Of a stretch of DNA of 64,000 nucleotides, positions 18,184 to 27,750 are shown in pieces. Positions within the stretch are counted from its first letter, which is position 1, and each line of letters starts with the position of its first letter. The DNA comes from Vibrio sp. CB1-14 (GTDB lineage: Bacteria; Pseudomonadota; Gammaproteobacteria; Enterobacterales; Vibrionaceae). The notes under the pieces were generated by a model. The model saw only the letters and a program-made list of their open reading frames with translations. It did not search any database and was not told where the DNA came from. Location of the stretch: positions 372,001-436,000 of the forward strand of contig NZ_CP115921.1 in assembly GCF_040412085.2 (NCBI RefSeq), in the 5' to 3' direction. A program made the translations under genes and the position numbers.

Positions 18184-18615
18184 ATGATGAACAATGAATT
18201 TGAACGCGAATCCAGTTTCGGCTGGCTGCTCAACGTAGTCGCCAATCACGCATCTAAAGAGTTTGATCAGCGCCTCAAGGAAAAAGGACTAACATTAGCA
18301 TTGTGGCCAACGTTGATGTGTTTATGGGAAAAAGAAGGGATTAATCAACGAGAGATCGCTCAGATGTCCAAAGTCGAAAGCTCGACGACAACACGCACTA
18401 TCGACAAGTTAGAGACCCTAGGTCTTGTGGAACGTCAACCGGATCCCGACAGTCGACGTTCATTTAAAATCTACCTAACCGAAGAAGGACGTGCGCTTAA
18501 GAAAGAGGTGATCCACTTGCCTCTCGAAGTGAATCAACAGCTTCTAAATCCTCTCACAAAGCAAGAGCAGGCAACTATGGTTCAGCTATTACAAAAGTTA
18601 GTCGGTAAGATCTAG
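18184..18615 (+). CDS. MarR-family transcriptional regulator
   Basis: About 143 residues from ATG 18184. An in-frame TTG at 18169 and a second ATG at 18187 are alternatives; CGGA lies at a workable distance from 18184. The winged helix is clear: GINQREIAQMSKVESSTTTR, TIDKLETLGLVERQ, then the DPDSRRSFKIYLTEEG wing. The flanking helices for dimerisation are normal. It follows the cytochrome b561 gene on the same strand and may regulate the cytochrome pair. A hairpin lies just past the stop. Confidence 0.85.
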   Translation: MMNNEFERESSFGWLLNVVANHASKEFDQRLKEKGLTLALWPTLMCLWEKEGINQREIAQMSKVESSTTTRTIDKLETLGLVERQPDPDSRRSFKIYLTEEGRALKKEVIHLPLEVNQQLLNPLTKQEQATMVQLLQKLVGKI

Positions 18616-18627
18616 CCACCAGCCAAG

Positions 18628-18655
18628 GTATCAAACAACACGACCTGTTTGATAC
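18628..18655. terminator. Hairpin between convergent genes
   Basis: GTATCAAACA (18628-18637) pairs perfectly with TGTTTGATAC (18646-18655) around an 8-base loop, between the MarR gene and the DUF2959 gene. It lacks a long T run but the position fits a shared terminator. Confidence 0.55.
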
Positions 18656-18658
18656 TAT

Positions 18659-19300
18659 CTATTGGTTATTAAGCTTGCCAATAAACTTATCCGACTCCTC
18701 AATCGCGGCATTCATCTGATTGATCGCTACTTGAATGTCATTCTCTAGACTGATCAACTCTCCTTGTAATGAGCCAATCGCACTCGCATTAAGATTGTGT
18801 TTGAGGTAGAGCGTGTTGTCGCGCAGAGTATTGAGTACAGGCGTCATCTTCTGCTCTGCTCGCTTCATTGCTTTCAACATGGTTTGATACGAGGCTCGAG
18901 TATCTTTTAGCTTCTGCTCACTCGAGCGACGGAGCTTAGCACTTGTGTATTGCTCAAGTTCAGCTTGCCACTCTTCAAACAACGCTTCAGAGACATCCTC
19001 TACTGCCGAAATACGGTCGCGCACCTCTTCCGCGGCCTTTTCGCTGTCTTCGTATTTGTCGTTGATGTCGTTGTAGACTTTTTCTAAATCACCGCCATCA
19101 AACCCACTCAGAGCGGATACTGCCTCCAGCGCGCTAGTAAACTCCTCTTGCGCTTCCTGTTGAGACTCTTTGGCATCCTCAACACGCGTCACCATAATAT
19201 CGCGCTTGTGATAACCAACTTGCTCCATTGCAGAGTAATAAGTTGATTGGCAACCCACTAAACCACCTACTGACAAGGCTCCAATTAACATCCAACGCAT
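18659..19300 (-). CDS. DUF2959-family lipoprotein
   Basis: A 213-residue protein with a lipoprotein leader ending LVGC, so lipidated and probably outer-membrane attached. The mature part is almost wholly alpha-helical with repeated Glu and Lys (EDAKESQQEAQEEF, KYEDSEKAAEEV), a long coiled coil typical of DUF2959. AAGGA abuts the ATG at 19309 with no spacing, so the third-codon-later ATG at 19300 is the better start; the longer form adds only three residues. Function is unknown. It is convergent with the MarR gene. Confidence 0.8.
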   Translation of the reverse strand: MRWMLIGALSVGGLVGCQSTYYSAMEQVGYHKRDIMVTRVEDAKESQQEAQEEFTSALEAVSALSGFDGGDLEKVYNDINDKYEDSEKAAEEVRDRISAVEDVSEALFEEWQAELEQYTSAKLRRSSEQKLKDTRASYQTMLKAMKRAEQKMTPVLNTLRDNTLYLKHNLNASAIGSLQGELISLENDIQVAINQMNAAIEESDKFIGKLNNQ

Positions 19301-19431
19301 TGTTTTCATTCCTTTCGGTATGCTTGATAGATTAACTATAAATGGCGAATCGCAGAGGTGACAAGTTTAGATAGTAGACTTGTCGGTAGTCGCTTAAAAA
19401 AGTGACATTCCTAATACAGGTAACTCTCTTA

Positions 19432-20145
19432 TCAATGTCGCTTGGCCACCAAGGTAAACTTGTATTCGCTTGATTTAAAATAGTTTCGGCTATATTCGAA
19501 TACAATGTCCCCTCTCAATAATCCGCGGGTCCGTTTCTCGATGATAGGCTGAGCTGGGTCTATGTGTAATAGTTCCGCGACTTCTTCAGGAGGCAGTACA
19601 GGAATGATCTCCTGCTCACTGCGGTCAATTACGAGACCTTTCTGCTTCTCGATAAACTCATACTTAGAGCCTTGCATCACCTGATAGGTGAGATCCGGGA
19701 ACATGCTGATCGGCATCCAAGTCTCTTCCACGGTGATGGGGTTATCATCAAGAAAGCGCACACGCTTGATATAGAAAACCCGCTCACCTTCTTGAATCTC
19801 TAGATGTTCAGCCATCGTTATAGAGGCCGCTTGGATCTCAAATGCCAGCACGTCGCTGTGAGTAACACCATTAAGGTGCGCCCACTTCTCTGCAAAGCTA
19901 GTCTGTTGGTAGATATCGTAATTAACACGATTCTCTTTCACATAAGTACCGCTACCTTGAATACTCTCAAGCTCTTGGTTTTCTACTAGTAACTTAATTG
20001 CCTGTCGCACCGTAACACGACTTACCGAGAACTCTTCACGGAGCTGAGCTTCAGTTGGCAATGCTTCGCCCACTTTATACTCCCCTAAACTGATCTTTTC
20101 CCGAATCGCATCAGCGATTCTTCGATACATCGGCAATCTCGCCAT
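19432..20145 (-). CDS. mngR: GntR/UTRA-family repressor of the mannosylglycerate locus
   Basis: A 237-residue HutC-type GntR regulator. The winged helix (PMYRRIADAIREKIS, EALPTEAQLREEFSVS, VTVRQAIKLL) occupies residues 5-70 and the UTRA ligand domain the rest (ITVEETWMPISMFP, KRTRGLLRGDIVFEYSRNYF). ATG 20145 is chosen because AGAGG precedes it; an upstream ATG at 20196 has no site and adds a non-family leader. It is divergent from the EIIABC permease gene with a 253-base region holding a strong dyad, so it probably represses that operon, relieved by a mannosylglycerate intermediate. Confidence 0.75.
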   Translation of the reverse strand: MARLPMYRRIADAIREKISLGEYKVGEALPTEAQLREEFSVSRVTVRQAIKLLVENQELESIQGSGTYVKENRVNYDIYQQTSFAEKWAHLNGVTHSDVLAFEIQAASITMAEHLEIQEGERVFYIKRVRFLDDNPITVEETWMPISMFPDLTYQVMQGSKYEFIEKQKGLVIDRSEQEIIPVLPPEEVAELLHIDPAQPIIEKRTRGLLRGDIVFEYSRNYFKSSEYKFTLVAKRH

Positions 20146-20350
20146 ACAAACCTCTACTGACATAACGATGTTCGATAGGGCATCTAAGCCCATCAAGAAC
20201 TATATTTAGTCATATGATACGAATTGATAGAGCAATGACAAGCAATTGTTACTACAAAAAGACCAAATTTAAATACAACAACAATACATATTTATCAATA
20301 AATGAGATCTCCATCATGGATCATTTGTATTAAAGAGGTATTATTTAGCC

Positions 20351-20370
20351 ATTGTTGACGGGACAACAAT
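20351..20370. promoter_or_regulatory. Candidate operator upstream of the mannosylglycerate permease
   Basis: ATTGTTG at 20351-20357 is repeated inverted as CAACAAT at 20364-20370 with a 6-base spacer, 28 bases before the permease start. Related GTAACAAT-type half sites lie at 20379 and, inverted, near 20244. The dyad is placed to serve the neighbouring GntR repressor; binding is inferred. Confidence 0.5.
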
Positions 20371-20398
20371 AGATGAATGTAACAATGGGACAAAAGTT

Positions 20399-22333
20399 AT
20401 GAACCTAACATCTCTGACCAACCCATCGCTGATTAACCTACAAACGACTTTTGAAAGTCGCGATGCAGCGATAGAAGCTCTTGCCGAACAACTATATCAA
20501 CAAGGCAAACTTCACAATAAAGAAGAATACCTAAAAGCGGTATTTGAACGCGAGACGCAAGGACCAACAGCACTTGGCGAAGGCTTAGCGGTACCACATG
20601 GTAAAACGGATGCCGTAAAAGAAGCAGCCTTTGCGGTTGCGACACTATCAAGCGATCTTAAATGGCAAGATATCGACGAAGAAGAAGACGTTAACCTCAT
20701 CTTTCTGATTGCGATCCCCAATGCAGAAGCAGGCTCTACGCACATGCACCTGCTTACCGAGCTAACGACAACGCTCGTTGACGACGATGTCCGTCAAGCC
20801 GTTCTTAATGCTACAACTTCAGAACAAATTCTAACTTTGTTGTCAAACCAAGAAGAAACACACCAAGAACAAGACAACTTAGATACAAATGCACCAACCA
20901 TTGTTTGTGTTACTGCTTGCCCCGCTGGCATCGCTCACACTTATATGGCAGCTGAATACCTTGAAAAAACAGGCCACAAGCTTGGATATAAGGTTTACGT
21001 AGAGAAGCAAGGTGCAAACGGTATCGAAGATCGTTTGACTGCCGAGCAATTAAATAACGCCACAGCCGTCGTGTTTGCAGCAGAAGTTGCAATCAAAGAA
21101 GTCGAACGTTTTAACGGTATTCCACGTGTTGAAGTGCCTGTCGCAGAGCCAATCAAACACTCAGAGCGAATTCTCAACGAAGCCATCGAGGCTGGCAAAA
21201 ATGGTACGGGCGCAGATCGCACCATTGCGACTGACGATAAACCGAAAAAACTTCCGCTGAAAACGGAGCTAAAACAAGCGCTGCTTTCAGGTATCTCTTA
21301 TGCCGTTCCGCTTATCGTTGCTGGCGGCACCGTTCTAGCAGTCGCCGTTCTTATTGCACAAATTTTTGACTTGCAAGAGCTTTACGCAACCGATGGTTCT
21401 TGGCTGTGGATGTACCGCAAACTTGGTGGTGGTCTGCTAGGTACCTTAATGGTTCCTGTACTTGCCGCTTATACCGCTTATTCACTTGCTGATAAACCAG
21501 CATTAGGTCCAGGTTTTGCTGCCGGTATTGCCGCAAACCTTATCGGCTCGGGCTTCCTCGGTGGTGTTGTGGGTGGTTTGATCGCCGGTTACCTAATGCG
21601 CTGGGTGAAAGAAAATGTTCGCCTAAGCCCTGCTTTCAACGGCTTCCTAACCTTCTACCTTTACCCAGTTATCGGTACCTTAGTCGCGGGCTCTTTGATG
21701 CTGTTCGTTATTGGTAAGCCAGTAGCATGGCTAAACCAAGGTCTAACAGACTGGCTAAACGGTATGTCTGGTACCAACGCTCTTCTGCTCGGTGCTGTGA
21801 TCGGTTGCTTCGTATCGTTCGACCTTGGCGGCCCAGTAAACAAAGCGGCTTACGCCTTCTGTCTGGGAGCAATGGCAAACGGTGTTTATGGTCCATACGC
21901 AATCTTCGGCTCAGTGAAAATGGTATCGGCGTTCACAGTAACGGCTTCAACCATGCTTGCTCCACGACTGTTTAAAGACTTTGAGATTGAGACAGGTAAA
22001 TCAACTTGGTTGCTTGGCTTAGCGGGTATCACTGAAGGTGCGATTCCAATGGCGATTGAAGACCCTATCCGCGTTATCGGTTCGTTCCTACTAGGTTCAA
22101 TCGTAACGGGCGCAATGATTGGCGCTGCGGGTATTGGTCTATCGACTCCGGGTGCTGGCATCTTCTCAATCTTCCTACTGCACGACGCAGGTATCGGTAG
22201 CTTCATGGCGGCAGCCATCTGGTTTGGCGCAGCCCTAGTCGGCACAGCAATCTCAACCGTCACCTTGCTTGCGTGGAGAGCGCATGCCGTAAAAAAGGGT
22301 AAATTTGCAGCCCAGGTAGCGACGCAAAACTAA
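20399..22333 (+). CDS. mngA: PTS EIIABC permease, 2-O-mannosylglycerate type
   Basis: A 644-residue fructose-family PTS protein in A-B-C order. EIIA runs to about residue 150 with the active His in VPHGKTDAV (67). EIIB carries the phospho-Cys in VTACPAGIAHTYMAAE (about 174). EIIC (about 290-635) has eight or more membrane helices and the glycine-rich loop LGLAGITEGAIPMA. Length and order match E. coli MngA (658 residues). The next gene is a GH38 mannosidase and the divergent gene a GntR repressor, which supports mannosylglycerate rather than fructose as substrate. Uptake gives the 6-phosphate. Confidence 0.85.
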   Translation: MNLTSLTNPSLINLQTTFESRDAAIEALAEQLYQQGKLHNKEEYLKAVFERETQGPTALGEGLAVPHGKTDAVKEAAFAVATLSSDLKWQDIDEEEDVNLIFLIAIPNAEAGSTHMHLLTELTTTLVDDDVRQAVLNATTSEQILTLLSNQEETHQEQDNLDTNAPTIVCVTACPAGIAHTYMAAEYLEKTGHKLGYKVYVEKQGANGIEDRLTAEQLNNATAVVFAAEVAIKEVERFNGIPRVEVPVAEPIKHSERILNEAIEAGKNGTGADRTIATDDKPKKLPLKTELKQALLSGISYAVPLIVAGGTVLAVAVLIAQIFDLQELYATDGSWLWMYRKLGGGLLGTLMVPVLAAYTAYSLADKPALGPGFAAGIAANLIGSGFLGGVVGGLIAGYLMRWVKENVRLSPAFNGFLTFYLYPVIGTLVAGSLMLFVIGKPVAWLNQGLTDWLNGMSGTNALLLGAVIGCFVSFDLGGPVNKAAYAFCLGAMANGVYGPYAIFGSVKMVSAFTVTASTMLAPRLFKDFEIETGKSTWLLGLAGITEGAIPMAIEDPIRVIGSFLLGSIVTGAMIGAAGIGLSTPGAGIFSIFLLHDAGIGSFMAAAIWFGAALVGTAISTVTLLAWRAHAVKKGKFAAQVATQN

Positions 22334-22359
22334 TCAATATTATTAATCAATAAGCTGAG

Positions 22360-22381
22360 GGGCACGGAAATTTCTGTGCCC
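22360..22381 (+). terminator. Intercistronic hairpin between permease and mannosidase genes
   Basis: GGGCAC (22360-22365) pairs with GTGCCC (22376-22381) around a self-complementary GAAATTTC core. It has no T run and may moderate read-through or protect mRNA. Confidence 0.4.
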
Positions 22382-22457
22382 TTAATCAGCACTAATAAAC
22401 AATCCCTTGATATTAAAGAATTTAAACTCACTGCAAAGCAGTCCAAAGGTTAACACA

Positions 22458-25097
22458 ATGACTACATCTCGCGTTCATATCACTCCTCACATGCACTGGG
22501 ATCGTGAATGGTATTTCACAACAGAAGAATCTCGCATTCTGCTTGTGAACAATATGGAAGAAATCATGCAGCGTCTGGAAAATGACCCAGAGTACAAATA
22601 CTACGTACTGGATGGTCAGACTGCGGTTCTTGAAGATTACTTTGCTATCAAACCAGAGAACAAACAGCGAGTAAAAGCACTGGTTGAGGCTGGCAAACTG
22701 ATTGTTGGTCCTTGGTACTCACAAACTGACACCATGCAAGTCTCTGGCGAGTCCATTGTTCGCAACATGCTTTACGGAATGCGTGACTGCCTTGCGCTGG
22801 GCGAACCTATGAAGATCGGCTACCTGCCAGACTCATTCTCAATGAGCTCACAGCTACCAATGATCTACAACGGTTTTGATATCGACACAGCCATGTTCTG
22901 GCGCGGCTGCTCTGAGCGTCACGGTACCGACAAAACAGAATTCTTGTGGCAATCAAACGACGGCTCTGAAGTCATGGCTCAGGTGCTGCCTCTTGGCTAC
23001 GCGATTGGTAAATACCTGCCACAAGACGAAGAAGGTCTGCGTGCACGTCTGGATAAATACTTCCCGGTGCTTGAAAAACCTTCTGTGACCAAAGACATCC
23101 TATTGCCAAACGGTCACGACCAGATGCCAATCCAAAAAGACATCTTTGAGGTGATGGACAAGCTACGCGAGATCTACCCAGATCGTGAGTTCGTCATGAG
23201 CCGCTTTGAAGAGGTCTTTGACCGTGTCCGTGAAGAGCGTGACAGCCTAGACACTATTAAAGGTGAGTTTAACGACGGTAAATACATGCGTGTTCACCGC
23301 ACCATTTCTTCGACTCGTATGGACATCAAACTGATCCACGCTGAGGTAGAAAATAAGATCGTTAATACCCTAGAGCCGCTCGCGGCCATCGCTTGGACAC
23401 TGGGTTTTGAGTACCACCACGGTCTTATCGAGAAAATGTGGAAAGAGAGCATGAAGAACCATGCCCACGACTCTATCGGTTGCTGCTGCTCAGACAAGGT
23501 TCATGCTGAAATCCTGAACCGCTACATTCTTGCCGACGATATGGCGACCAACTTGATCACATTCTACAAGCGTAAGATCGTTGACCATATGCCAGCGCGC
23601 GAAGGCTGTGACAAACTGGCGTTCTTTAACCTGTCGCCTTATGAGCGTGAAGAGGTGATCAATACCACCATTACTATCCGCGCTGATAAATTCAACCTAT
23701 TTGATGATGAAGGCAACCCAGTTGAGTACTTCATTCAAGACCAGCGTGTCATTGACCCAGGTAAGATTGACCGTCAAATCGTTCACTACGGTAATTACGA
23801 CCCATTCATTGAGTACGATATCCAGATTAAATACACAGTGCCTGCGATGGGCTTTACCACGCTGCATATCCAAGGTAGCCAACACGGCACACAAAAATCT
23901 GTGAAGTCGACTTCAGAATATCTTGAGAATGAATTCTACCAAATCTCAGTGAACGCCAACGGCACCCTAACCGTGCTGGACAAAGAAACGCAAATGACTT
24001 TCGACCAAGTGCTGCGCGTGGAAGAGGGCTCAGACGATGGTGATGAGTACGACTACTCACCATCTCGTAAAGAGTGGCTACTGTATTCCGATGAGTTTGA
24101 TGTGGAAACCAACATCAAACACGAAGGTTTCCAGTCTGTTGCTACAATCAAAACACGCATGAACGTCCCAGCAAACCTTGAAGAACGCGAGGCGCGTTCA
24201 GGGCAAAACGGCTTCGTCGATATCAACTGCCAAGTGTTGCTCAAACAAGGTTCACGCCGCATCGAAGTTCGCATAGAAATGGACAACCAAGCTGACGATC
24301 ACCGTGTTCGCGTGCTAGTACCGACACCGTTTGTTTCTGAGGTCGTGGTAGCGGACAACCAATTTGGTTTGATTACTCGTCCAACTAACGACCCTGCAAT
24401 GGAAGTGTGGGAGCAAGAAGGCTGGAAAGAAGCACCGGTGCCAGTGTACCAACTTATGAATTTTGCAGCGGTAGAAAACCAAACGGGCGGCATGGCACTT
24501 ATGACCAATGGTCTGCGTGAGTTCGAAGTAATTTCAAGCCAAGGCAATCAAGAACGCGATACCTTCGCACTCACTTTATTCCGCGGCGTAGGCGTACTTG
24601 GTAAAGAGAATCTGCTGCTTCGCCCTGGCCGACCGTCTGGTATTAAGATCCCAACACCAGACTCACAAACTCGCGGCAAGATTGTATGTGAGTTCGCACT
24701 ATTTGGTTTTGCGGGCAATCACATAGATGCCAACCTCATGGCCGAGGCTCGTGACAATGTGACGCCAATCCAGTGTTACAACAAGATCCCATATAACGCG
24801 ATGAAGCTTAACGTAGGTGAGCAAGATAAACCGCTGACGTATTCGCTACTAAACAAGGGCAAGAAAGGCGCGGTTCTGAGTGTCCTCAAGAAATCTGAGG
24901 ATGACGATGCTCTGATTCTACGTGTTTACAACCCAGCAGAGATTGGCAGCATCGAAGACCACATTGACTTTACTCAGCCAGTAACGTCATGGAGAGAGGT
25001 GAGTCTAGATGAACGTGTGCGCGAAACGAATGTAGCGATGCAATCGTTCGGTGAATTGAAGCCTTGCCAAGCTCGAAGCTTCCAAATCAAGTTCTAA
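22458..25097 (+). CDS. mngB: GH38 alpha-mannosidase (mannosylglycerate hydrolase type)
   Basis: An 879-residue glycoside hydrolase family 38 enzyme, against 877 in E. coli MngB. ATG 22458 follows AAGG; a TTG 51 bases upstream lacks a site. The metal and active-site motif [10 protein letters not shown] is at about residues 10-19, and the nucleophile Asp lies in [12 protein letters not shown] (about 125-136). [14 protein letters not shown] (about 335) is the third GH38 block, and beta-sandwich domains follow. It would cleave 2-O-(6-phospho-mannosyl)-glycerate to mannose-6-phosphate and glycerate in the cytoplasm. It lies between permease and isomerase genes in one operon. Confidence 0.85.
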   Translation: MTTSRVHITPHMHWDREWYFTTEESRILLVNNMEEIMQRLENDPEYKYYVLDGQTAVLEDYFAIKPENKQRVKALVEAGKLIVGPWYSQTDTMQVSGESIVRNMLYGMRDCLALGEPMKIGYLPDSFSMSSQLPMIYNGFDIDTAMFWRGCSERHGTDKTEFLWQSNDGSEVMAQVLPLGYAIGKYLPQDEEGLRARLDKYFPVLEKPSVTKDILLPNGHDQMPIQKDIFEVMDKLREIYPDREFVMSRFEEVFDRVREERDSLDTIKGEFNDGKYMRVHRTISSTRMDIKLIHAEVENKIVNTLEPLAAIAWTLGFEYHHGLIEKMWKESMKNHAHDSIGCCCSDKVHAEILNRYILADDMATNLITFYKRKIVDHMPAREGCDKLAFFNLSPYEREEVINTTITIRADKFNLFDDEGNPVEYFIQDQRVIDPGKIDRQIVHYGNYDPFIEYDIQIKYTVPAMGFTTLHIQGSQHGTQKSVKSTSEYLENEFYQISVNANGTLTVLDKETQMTFDQVLRVEEGSDDGDEYDYSPSRKEWLLYSDEFDVETNIKHEGFQSVATIKTRMNVPANLEEREARSGQNGFVDINCQVLLKQGSRRIEVRIEMDNQADDHRVRVLVPTPFVSEVVVADNQFGLITRPTNDPAMEVWEQEGWKEAPVPVYQLMNFAAVENQTGGMALMTNGLREFEVISSQGNQERDTFALTLFRGVGVLGKENLLLRPGRPSGIKIPTPDSQTRGKIVCEFALFGFAGNHIDANLMAEARDNVTPIQCYNKIPYNAMKLNVGEQDKPLTYSLLNKGKKGAVLSVLKKSEDDDALILRVYNPAEIGSIEDHIDFTQPVTSWREVSLDERVRETNVAMQSFGELKPCQARSFQIKF

Positions 25098-25105
25098 CAT
25101 CCACC

Positions 25106-25127
25106 AGCTCCCTCACTTGAGGGAGCT
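25106..25127 (+). terminator. Intercistronic hairpin between mannosidase and isomerase genes
   Basis: AGCTCCCTC and GAGGGAGCT form a tight 9-bp stem with a 4-base loop just past the mannosidase stop. No T run follows, so partial termination or mRNA stabilisation is more likely than full termination. Confidence 0.45.
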
Positions 25128-25154
25128 GTCCATCGCTGATTGGTAGAAAAACAC

Positions 25155-26342
25155 ATGTCTCTAGTAAAACTTAGCAATGACATCAAGCACTATGCGTGGG
25201 GAAGTAGAACCTCCATCACTGAGCTGTTTGGCATTGAAAACCCAAATAATGAACCACAGGCTGAAATCTGGATGGGCGCCCATGCCAATGGTAGTTCAGT
25301 GCTTGAAGACTCAGGTTCTTCCCTCGCAGACTATATTGCCAGTGACAAACAAAAAGCCCTCGGTGACTATACAACCCATCGATTTGGAGAGCTTCCGTAC
25401 TTGTTTAAAGTGCTTTCTGCAGAAACGCCATTATCGATTCAAGTGCACCCGAACAAGCGCAAGTCCGAGCTAGGCTTCGAACGCGAGAATACCCAAGGTA
25501 TCCCGCTTGATGCCGCGAACCGTAATTACAAAGATCCGAACCACAAACCGGAACTGGTTTATGCGCTCACTTTCTACAAGGCAATGAATGGCTTTCGACC
25601 AATCGAAGACATCGTAGGCTTGTTCGCAGCAGTTGGGATTGAAGCGCTTAAGCCTCAAGTGACAGCTCTAGCAAACGACCAAACGAGTGGCGGTCTCAAG
25701 CGCTTTTTTACAGAAATCATGTCTCTTGAAGGAGAAAGTAAGCAGCAAGCGCTGCAAGAGCTTTACGCCGCTTACGAGAGGCCTGCCAAAAGCGTCATGG
25801 TTAGGGAGGCTTTGTCTTATAGCCAGAGTTTCTATCAACACTATGCCGATGACATTGGTCTGTTTGCACCGCTGATGCTCAACACCGTTGAACTCGCGCC
25901 CGGTGAAGCAATGTTTTTGCATGCCGAAACCCCTCATGCTTATGTAGAGGGAACTGGTTTAGAAATTATGGCGAGTTCAGACAATGTTCTGCGTGCAGGC
26001 TTAACGCCTAAGTACATCGACGTACCGGAGCTTATCGACAACGTTAGGTTCCAGTCTATCAAACCAGAAGATATCAGGCTTAATCCTGTAAACAAGGCAG
26101 GCAGGTTAAGCTACCCTATCCCAGTGGACGATTTTGGGTTTGACATTATTCAGTCTAACCACGAAATCCAACATCAATACTTGCGCAGTGCAGAGATACT
26201 GTTTTGTGTAGAAGGCGAAGTGATCGTATCGTCATCAGACAACCAAGTTGTATTAAAATCTGGCGAATCGGTATTTATAAGCAATGATTCTGCTCATTAC
26301 CAATATCAAGGGAATGGTGTTCTTGCTCGTGCGTTTAACTAA
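25155..26342 (+). CDS. manA: Mannose-6-phosphate isomerase, class I (operon copy)
   Basis: A 395-residue type I phosphomannose isomerase. Zinc ligands are visible in SIQVHPNK (Gln and His, about 94-98), NHKPELVYAL (Glu, about 133) and AETPHAYVEG (His, about 257). ATG 25155 is preferred over a TTG five codons upstream because it matches the family N-terminus (LVKLSNDIKHYAWGS). It converts mannose-6-phosphate from the mannosidase into fructose-6-phosphate. A second manA lies at 33415 on the other strand; the two share motifs but differ clearly, so they are paralogues rather than a recent repeat. Confidence 0.9.
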   Translation: MSLVKLSNDIKHYAWGSRTSITELFGIENPNNEPQAEIWMGAHANGSSVLEDSGSSLADYIASDKQKALGDYTTHRFGELPYLFKVLSAETPLSIQVHPNKRKSELGFERENTQGIPLDAANRNYKDPNHKPELVYALTFYKAMNGFRPIEDIVGLFAAVGIEALKPQVTALANDQTSGGLKRFFTEIMSLEGESKQQALQELYAAYERPAKSVMVREALSYSQSFYQHYADDIGLFAPLMLNTVELAPGEAMFLHAETPHAYVEGTGLEIMASSDNVLRAGLTPKYIDVPELIDNVRFQSIKPEDIRLNPVNKAGRLSYPIPVDDFGFDIIQSNHEIQHQYLRSAEILFCVEGEVIVSSSDNQVVLKSGESVFISNDSAHYQYQGNGVLARAFN

Positions 26343-26459
26343 CCCCCGGTTACTGTGAACGCAATCAAAACACCTAGAGCCTGTTTAATTGAGACTTCAC
26401 AGGCTCACTATTGGTAACTTATGGTCTTTTTACGTAAATCGTAACAACCGCTTTGACCA

Positions 26460-26485
26460 ACCCCGCTGCTAGGCGGGGTCTTTTC
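26460..26485 (+). terminator. Intrinsic terminator of the mannosylglycerate operon
   Basis: ACCCCGC (26460-26466) pairs with GCGGGGT (26473-26479) around a 6-base loop, followed by CTTTTC. Confidence 0.75.
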
Positions 26486-26528
26486 TGATGTTTCTCTCCG
26501 CTCTAAAGTCGGAAGGCCAATAGATTTA

Positions 26529-27053
26529 TTAACGACCTAGCATTCGGCTTAACGTACCGTCTTTGTCTACGACTTGGTGTTTAATAGCGCCAAGCACATG
26601 CAATGCTACAGCAACCATCAAGATTGTCGCACCAATACCATGTAGATTGCTGCCCAGCGAGCCAAGCCATTCGATCTTATCGCCCTTGCTATAAAGAACC
26701 CAGCCAAACACATCGATCCCTCGTCCGCCACCAATGCTCATCATGATGCCAGAGGTCGGCATCAGCAATGTGCCTAGCAGAAGTAAGTGATGGATAGATT
26801 TCGCGGCGATTTCCTGCAACCTTGGCATAGGTGCAGCGCTTTCGATAGGCCCCTCTTTGAATCGCCAAATCAGGCGCGTCGTGGCTATCACAAGTAAAAT
26901 CACACCCAGCGATTTATGAATTCCGAGGAGTTCGAATTTTTCTGGACTACGTTCCATCGATTCAAAGACTTTGCCAAGTACAAAGATCCCGATAAAAGTC
27001 AGTCCCGTTAACCAGTGAAGAGCAATTGTCGGTTTTGATAATTTTTTTGACAT
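26529..27053 (-). CDS. Cytochrome b561
   Basis: A 174-residue four-helix membrane protein of the bacterial b561 family. Haem His candidates lie in ALHWLTGL (about 12), LGIHKSLGVILL (about 46), HLHGIGATIL (about 139) and ALHVLGAIKH (about 153). AAGGAAAAA precedes the start. The protein probably links quinone redox state to periplasmic electron acceptors. It stands between the end of the mannosylglycerate operon and an Lrp regulator, with no obvious partner. It is shorter than the b561-like protein at 17469 and belongs to a different branch. Confidence 0.85.
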   Translation of the reverse strand: MSKKLSKPTIALHWLTGLTFIGIFVLGKVFESMERSPEKFELLGIHKSLGVILLVIATTRLIWRFKEGPIESAAPMPRLQEIAAKSIHHLLLLGTLLMPTSGIMMSIGGGRGIDVFGWVLYSKGDKIEWLGSLGSNLHGIGATILMVAVALHVLGAIKHQVVDKDGTLSRMLGR

Positions 27054-27162
27054 GATTATTTTTCCTTAAAAAAGCTAAGGACATTATCAGGAATTTACAA
27101 TTGTTAGGCGATAGTTAGGAATGTAAAGCTGTGTAAAAGTGTCCGGTTCGACGATCCGATAC

Positions 27163-27618
27163 CTAGTTTATCGGAAGCTTGGTCTTTCGTTTTACTTGCC
27201 CGAATGCAAAGCTTGATTCAATAGAAGCAATATTGGGAAGCGGAGTAAGTTGGCGACGAATAAACTGCTCATAGGTTTTCAGTGACCCACTTACTACATG
27301 CAGTAGATAGTCGTGATTACCTGTCATCAAAAAGCACTCTAGAACCTCGTCCATTGCTTCAATGTGCTGCTCAAAGTCATGCATATTATCCTCAGTAGGC
27401 TTTTCTAGCTTAACCAACACAAAGACGTTAACTGGCAAACCACATGCCTCTTGATCGACACTCGCGTGATAGCCACGAATAATGCCCTGTTTCTCCAATG
27501 CCCTTACTCTGCGAAGGCAGGGAGACGGTGAAAGAGCGATGCGATCGGCAAGCTCTTGATTGCTTAATCGAGCGTTGCTTTGAAGCTCTTTCAGTATCTT
27601 CTTATCAATCTCATCCAT
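27163..27618 (-). CDS. Lrp/AsnC-family transcriptional regulator
   Basis: A 151-residue regulator: N-terminal helix-turn-helix (ILKELQSNARLSNQELADRI, then LSPSPCLRRVRALEKQG) and a C-terminal RAM ligand domain (VFVLVKLEKP, ECFLMTGNHDYLLHVV, NIASIESSFAFG). The family senses amino acids. It is divergent from the long PLP enzyme across 132 bases, which is probably its target: a local amino-acid-responsive activator of amino-acid degradation. AAGGA precedes the start. Confidence 0.88.
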   Translation of the reverse strand: MDEIDKKILKELQSNARLSNQELADRIALSPSPCLRRVRALEKQGIIRGYHASVDQEACGLPVNVFVLVKLEKPTEDNMHDFEQHIEAMDEVLECFLMTGNHDYLLHVVSGSLKTYEQFIRRQLTPLPNIASIESSFAFGQVKRKTKLPIN

Positions 27619-27750
27619 TGGCGGATTCCTTCAAATTTGACCATATTCACGCAATATTATTGCGTCACAACCCGTGATTAGTTGGCACATCGCAATTATT
27701 AACATTTTTATAACACTAAACTTTTAAGAGGTAAAATAAAGGATGGAAAT

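Noticed and set aside
26381..26415. GAGCCTGT/ACAGGCTC dyad as the mng terminator
   Set aside because: The loop is long and no T run follows; the GC-rich hairpin at 26460 with CTTTTC is the better terminator.
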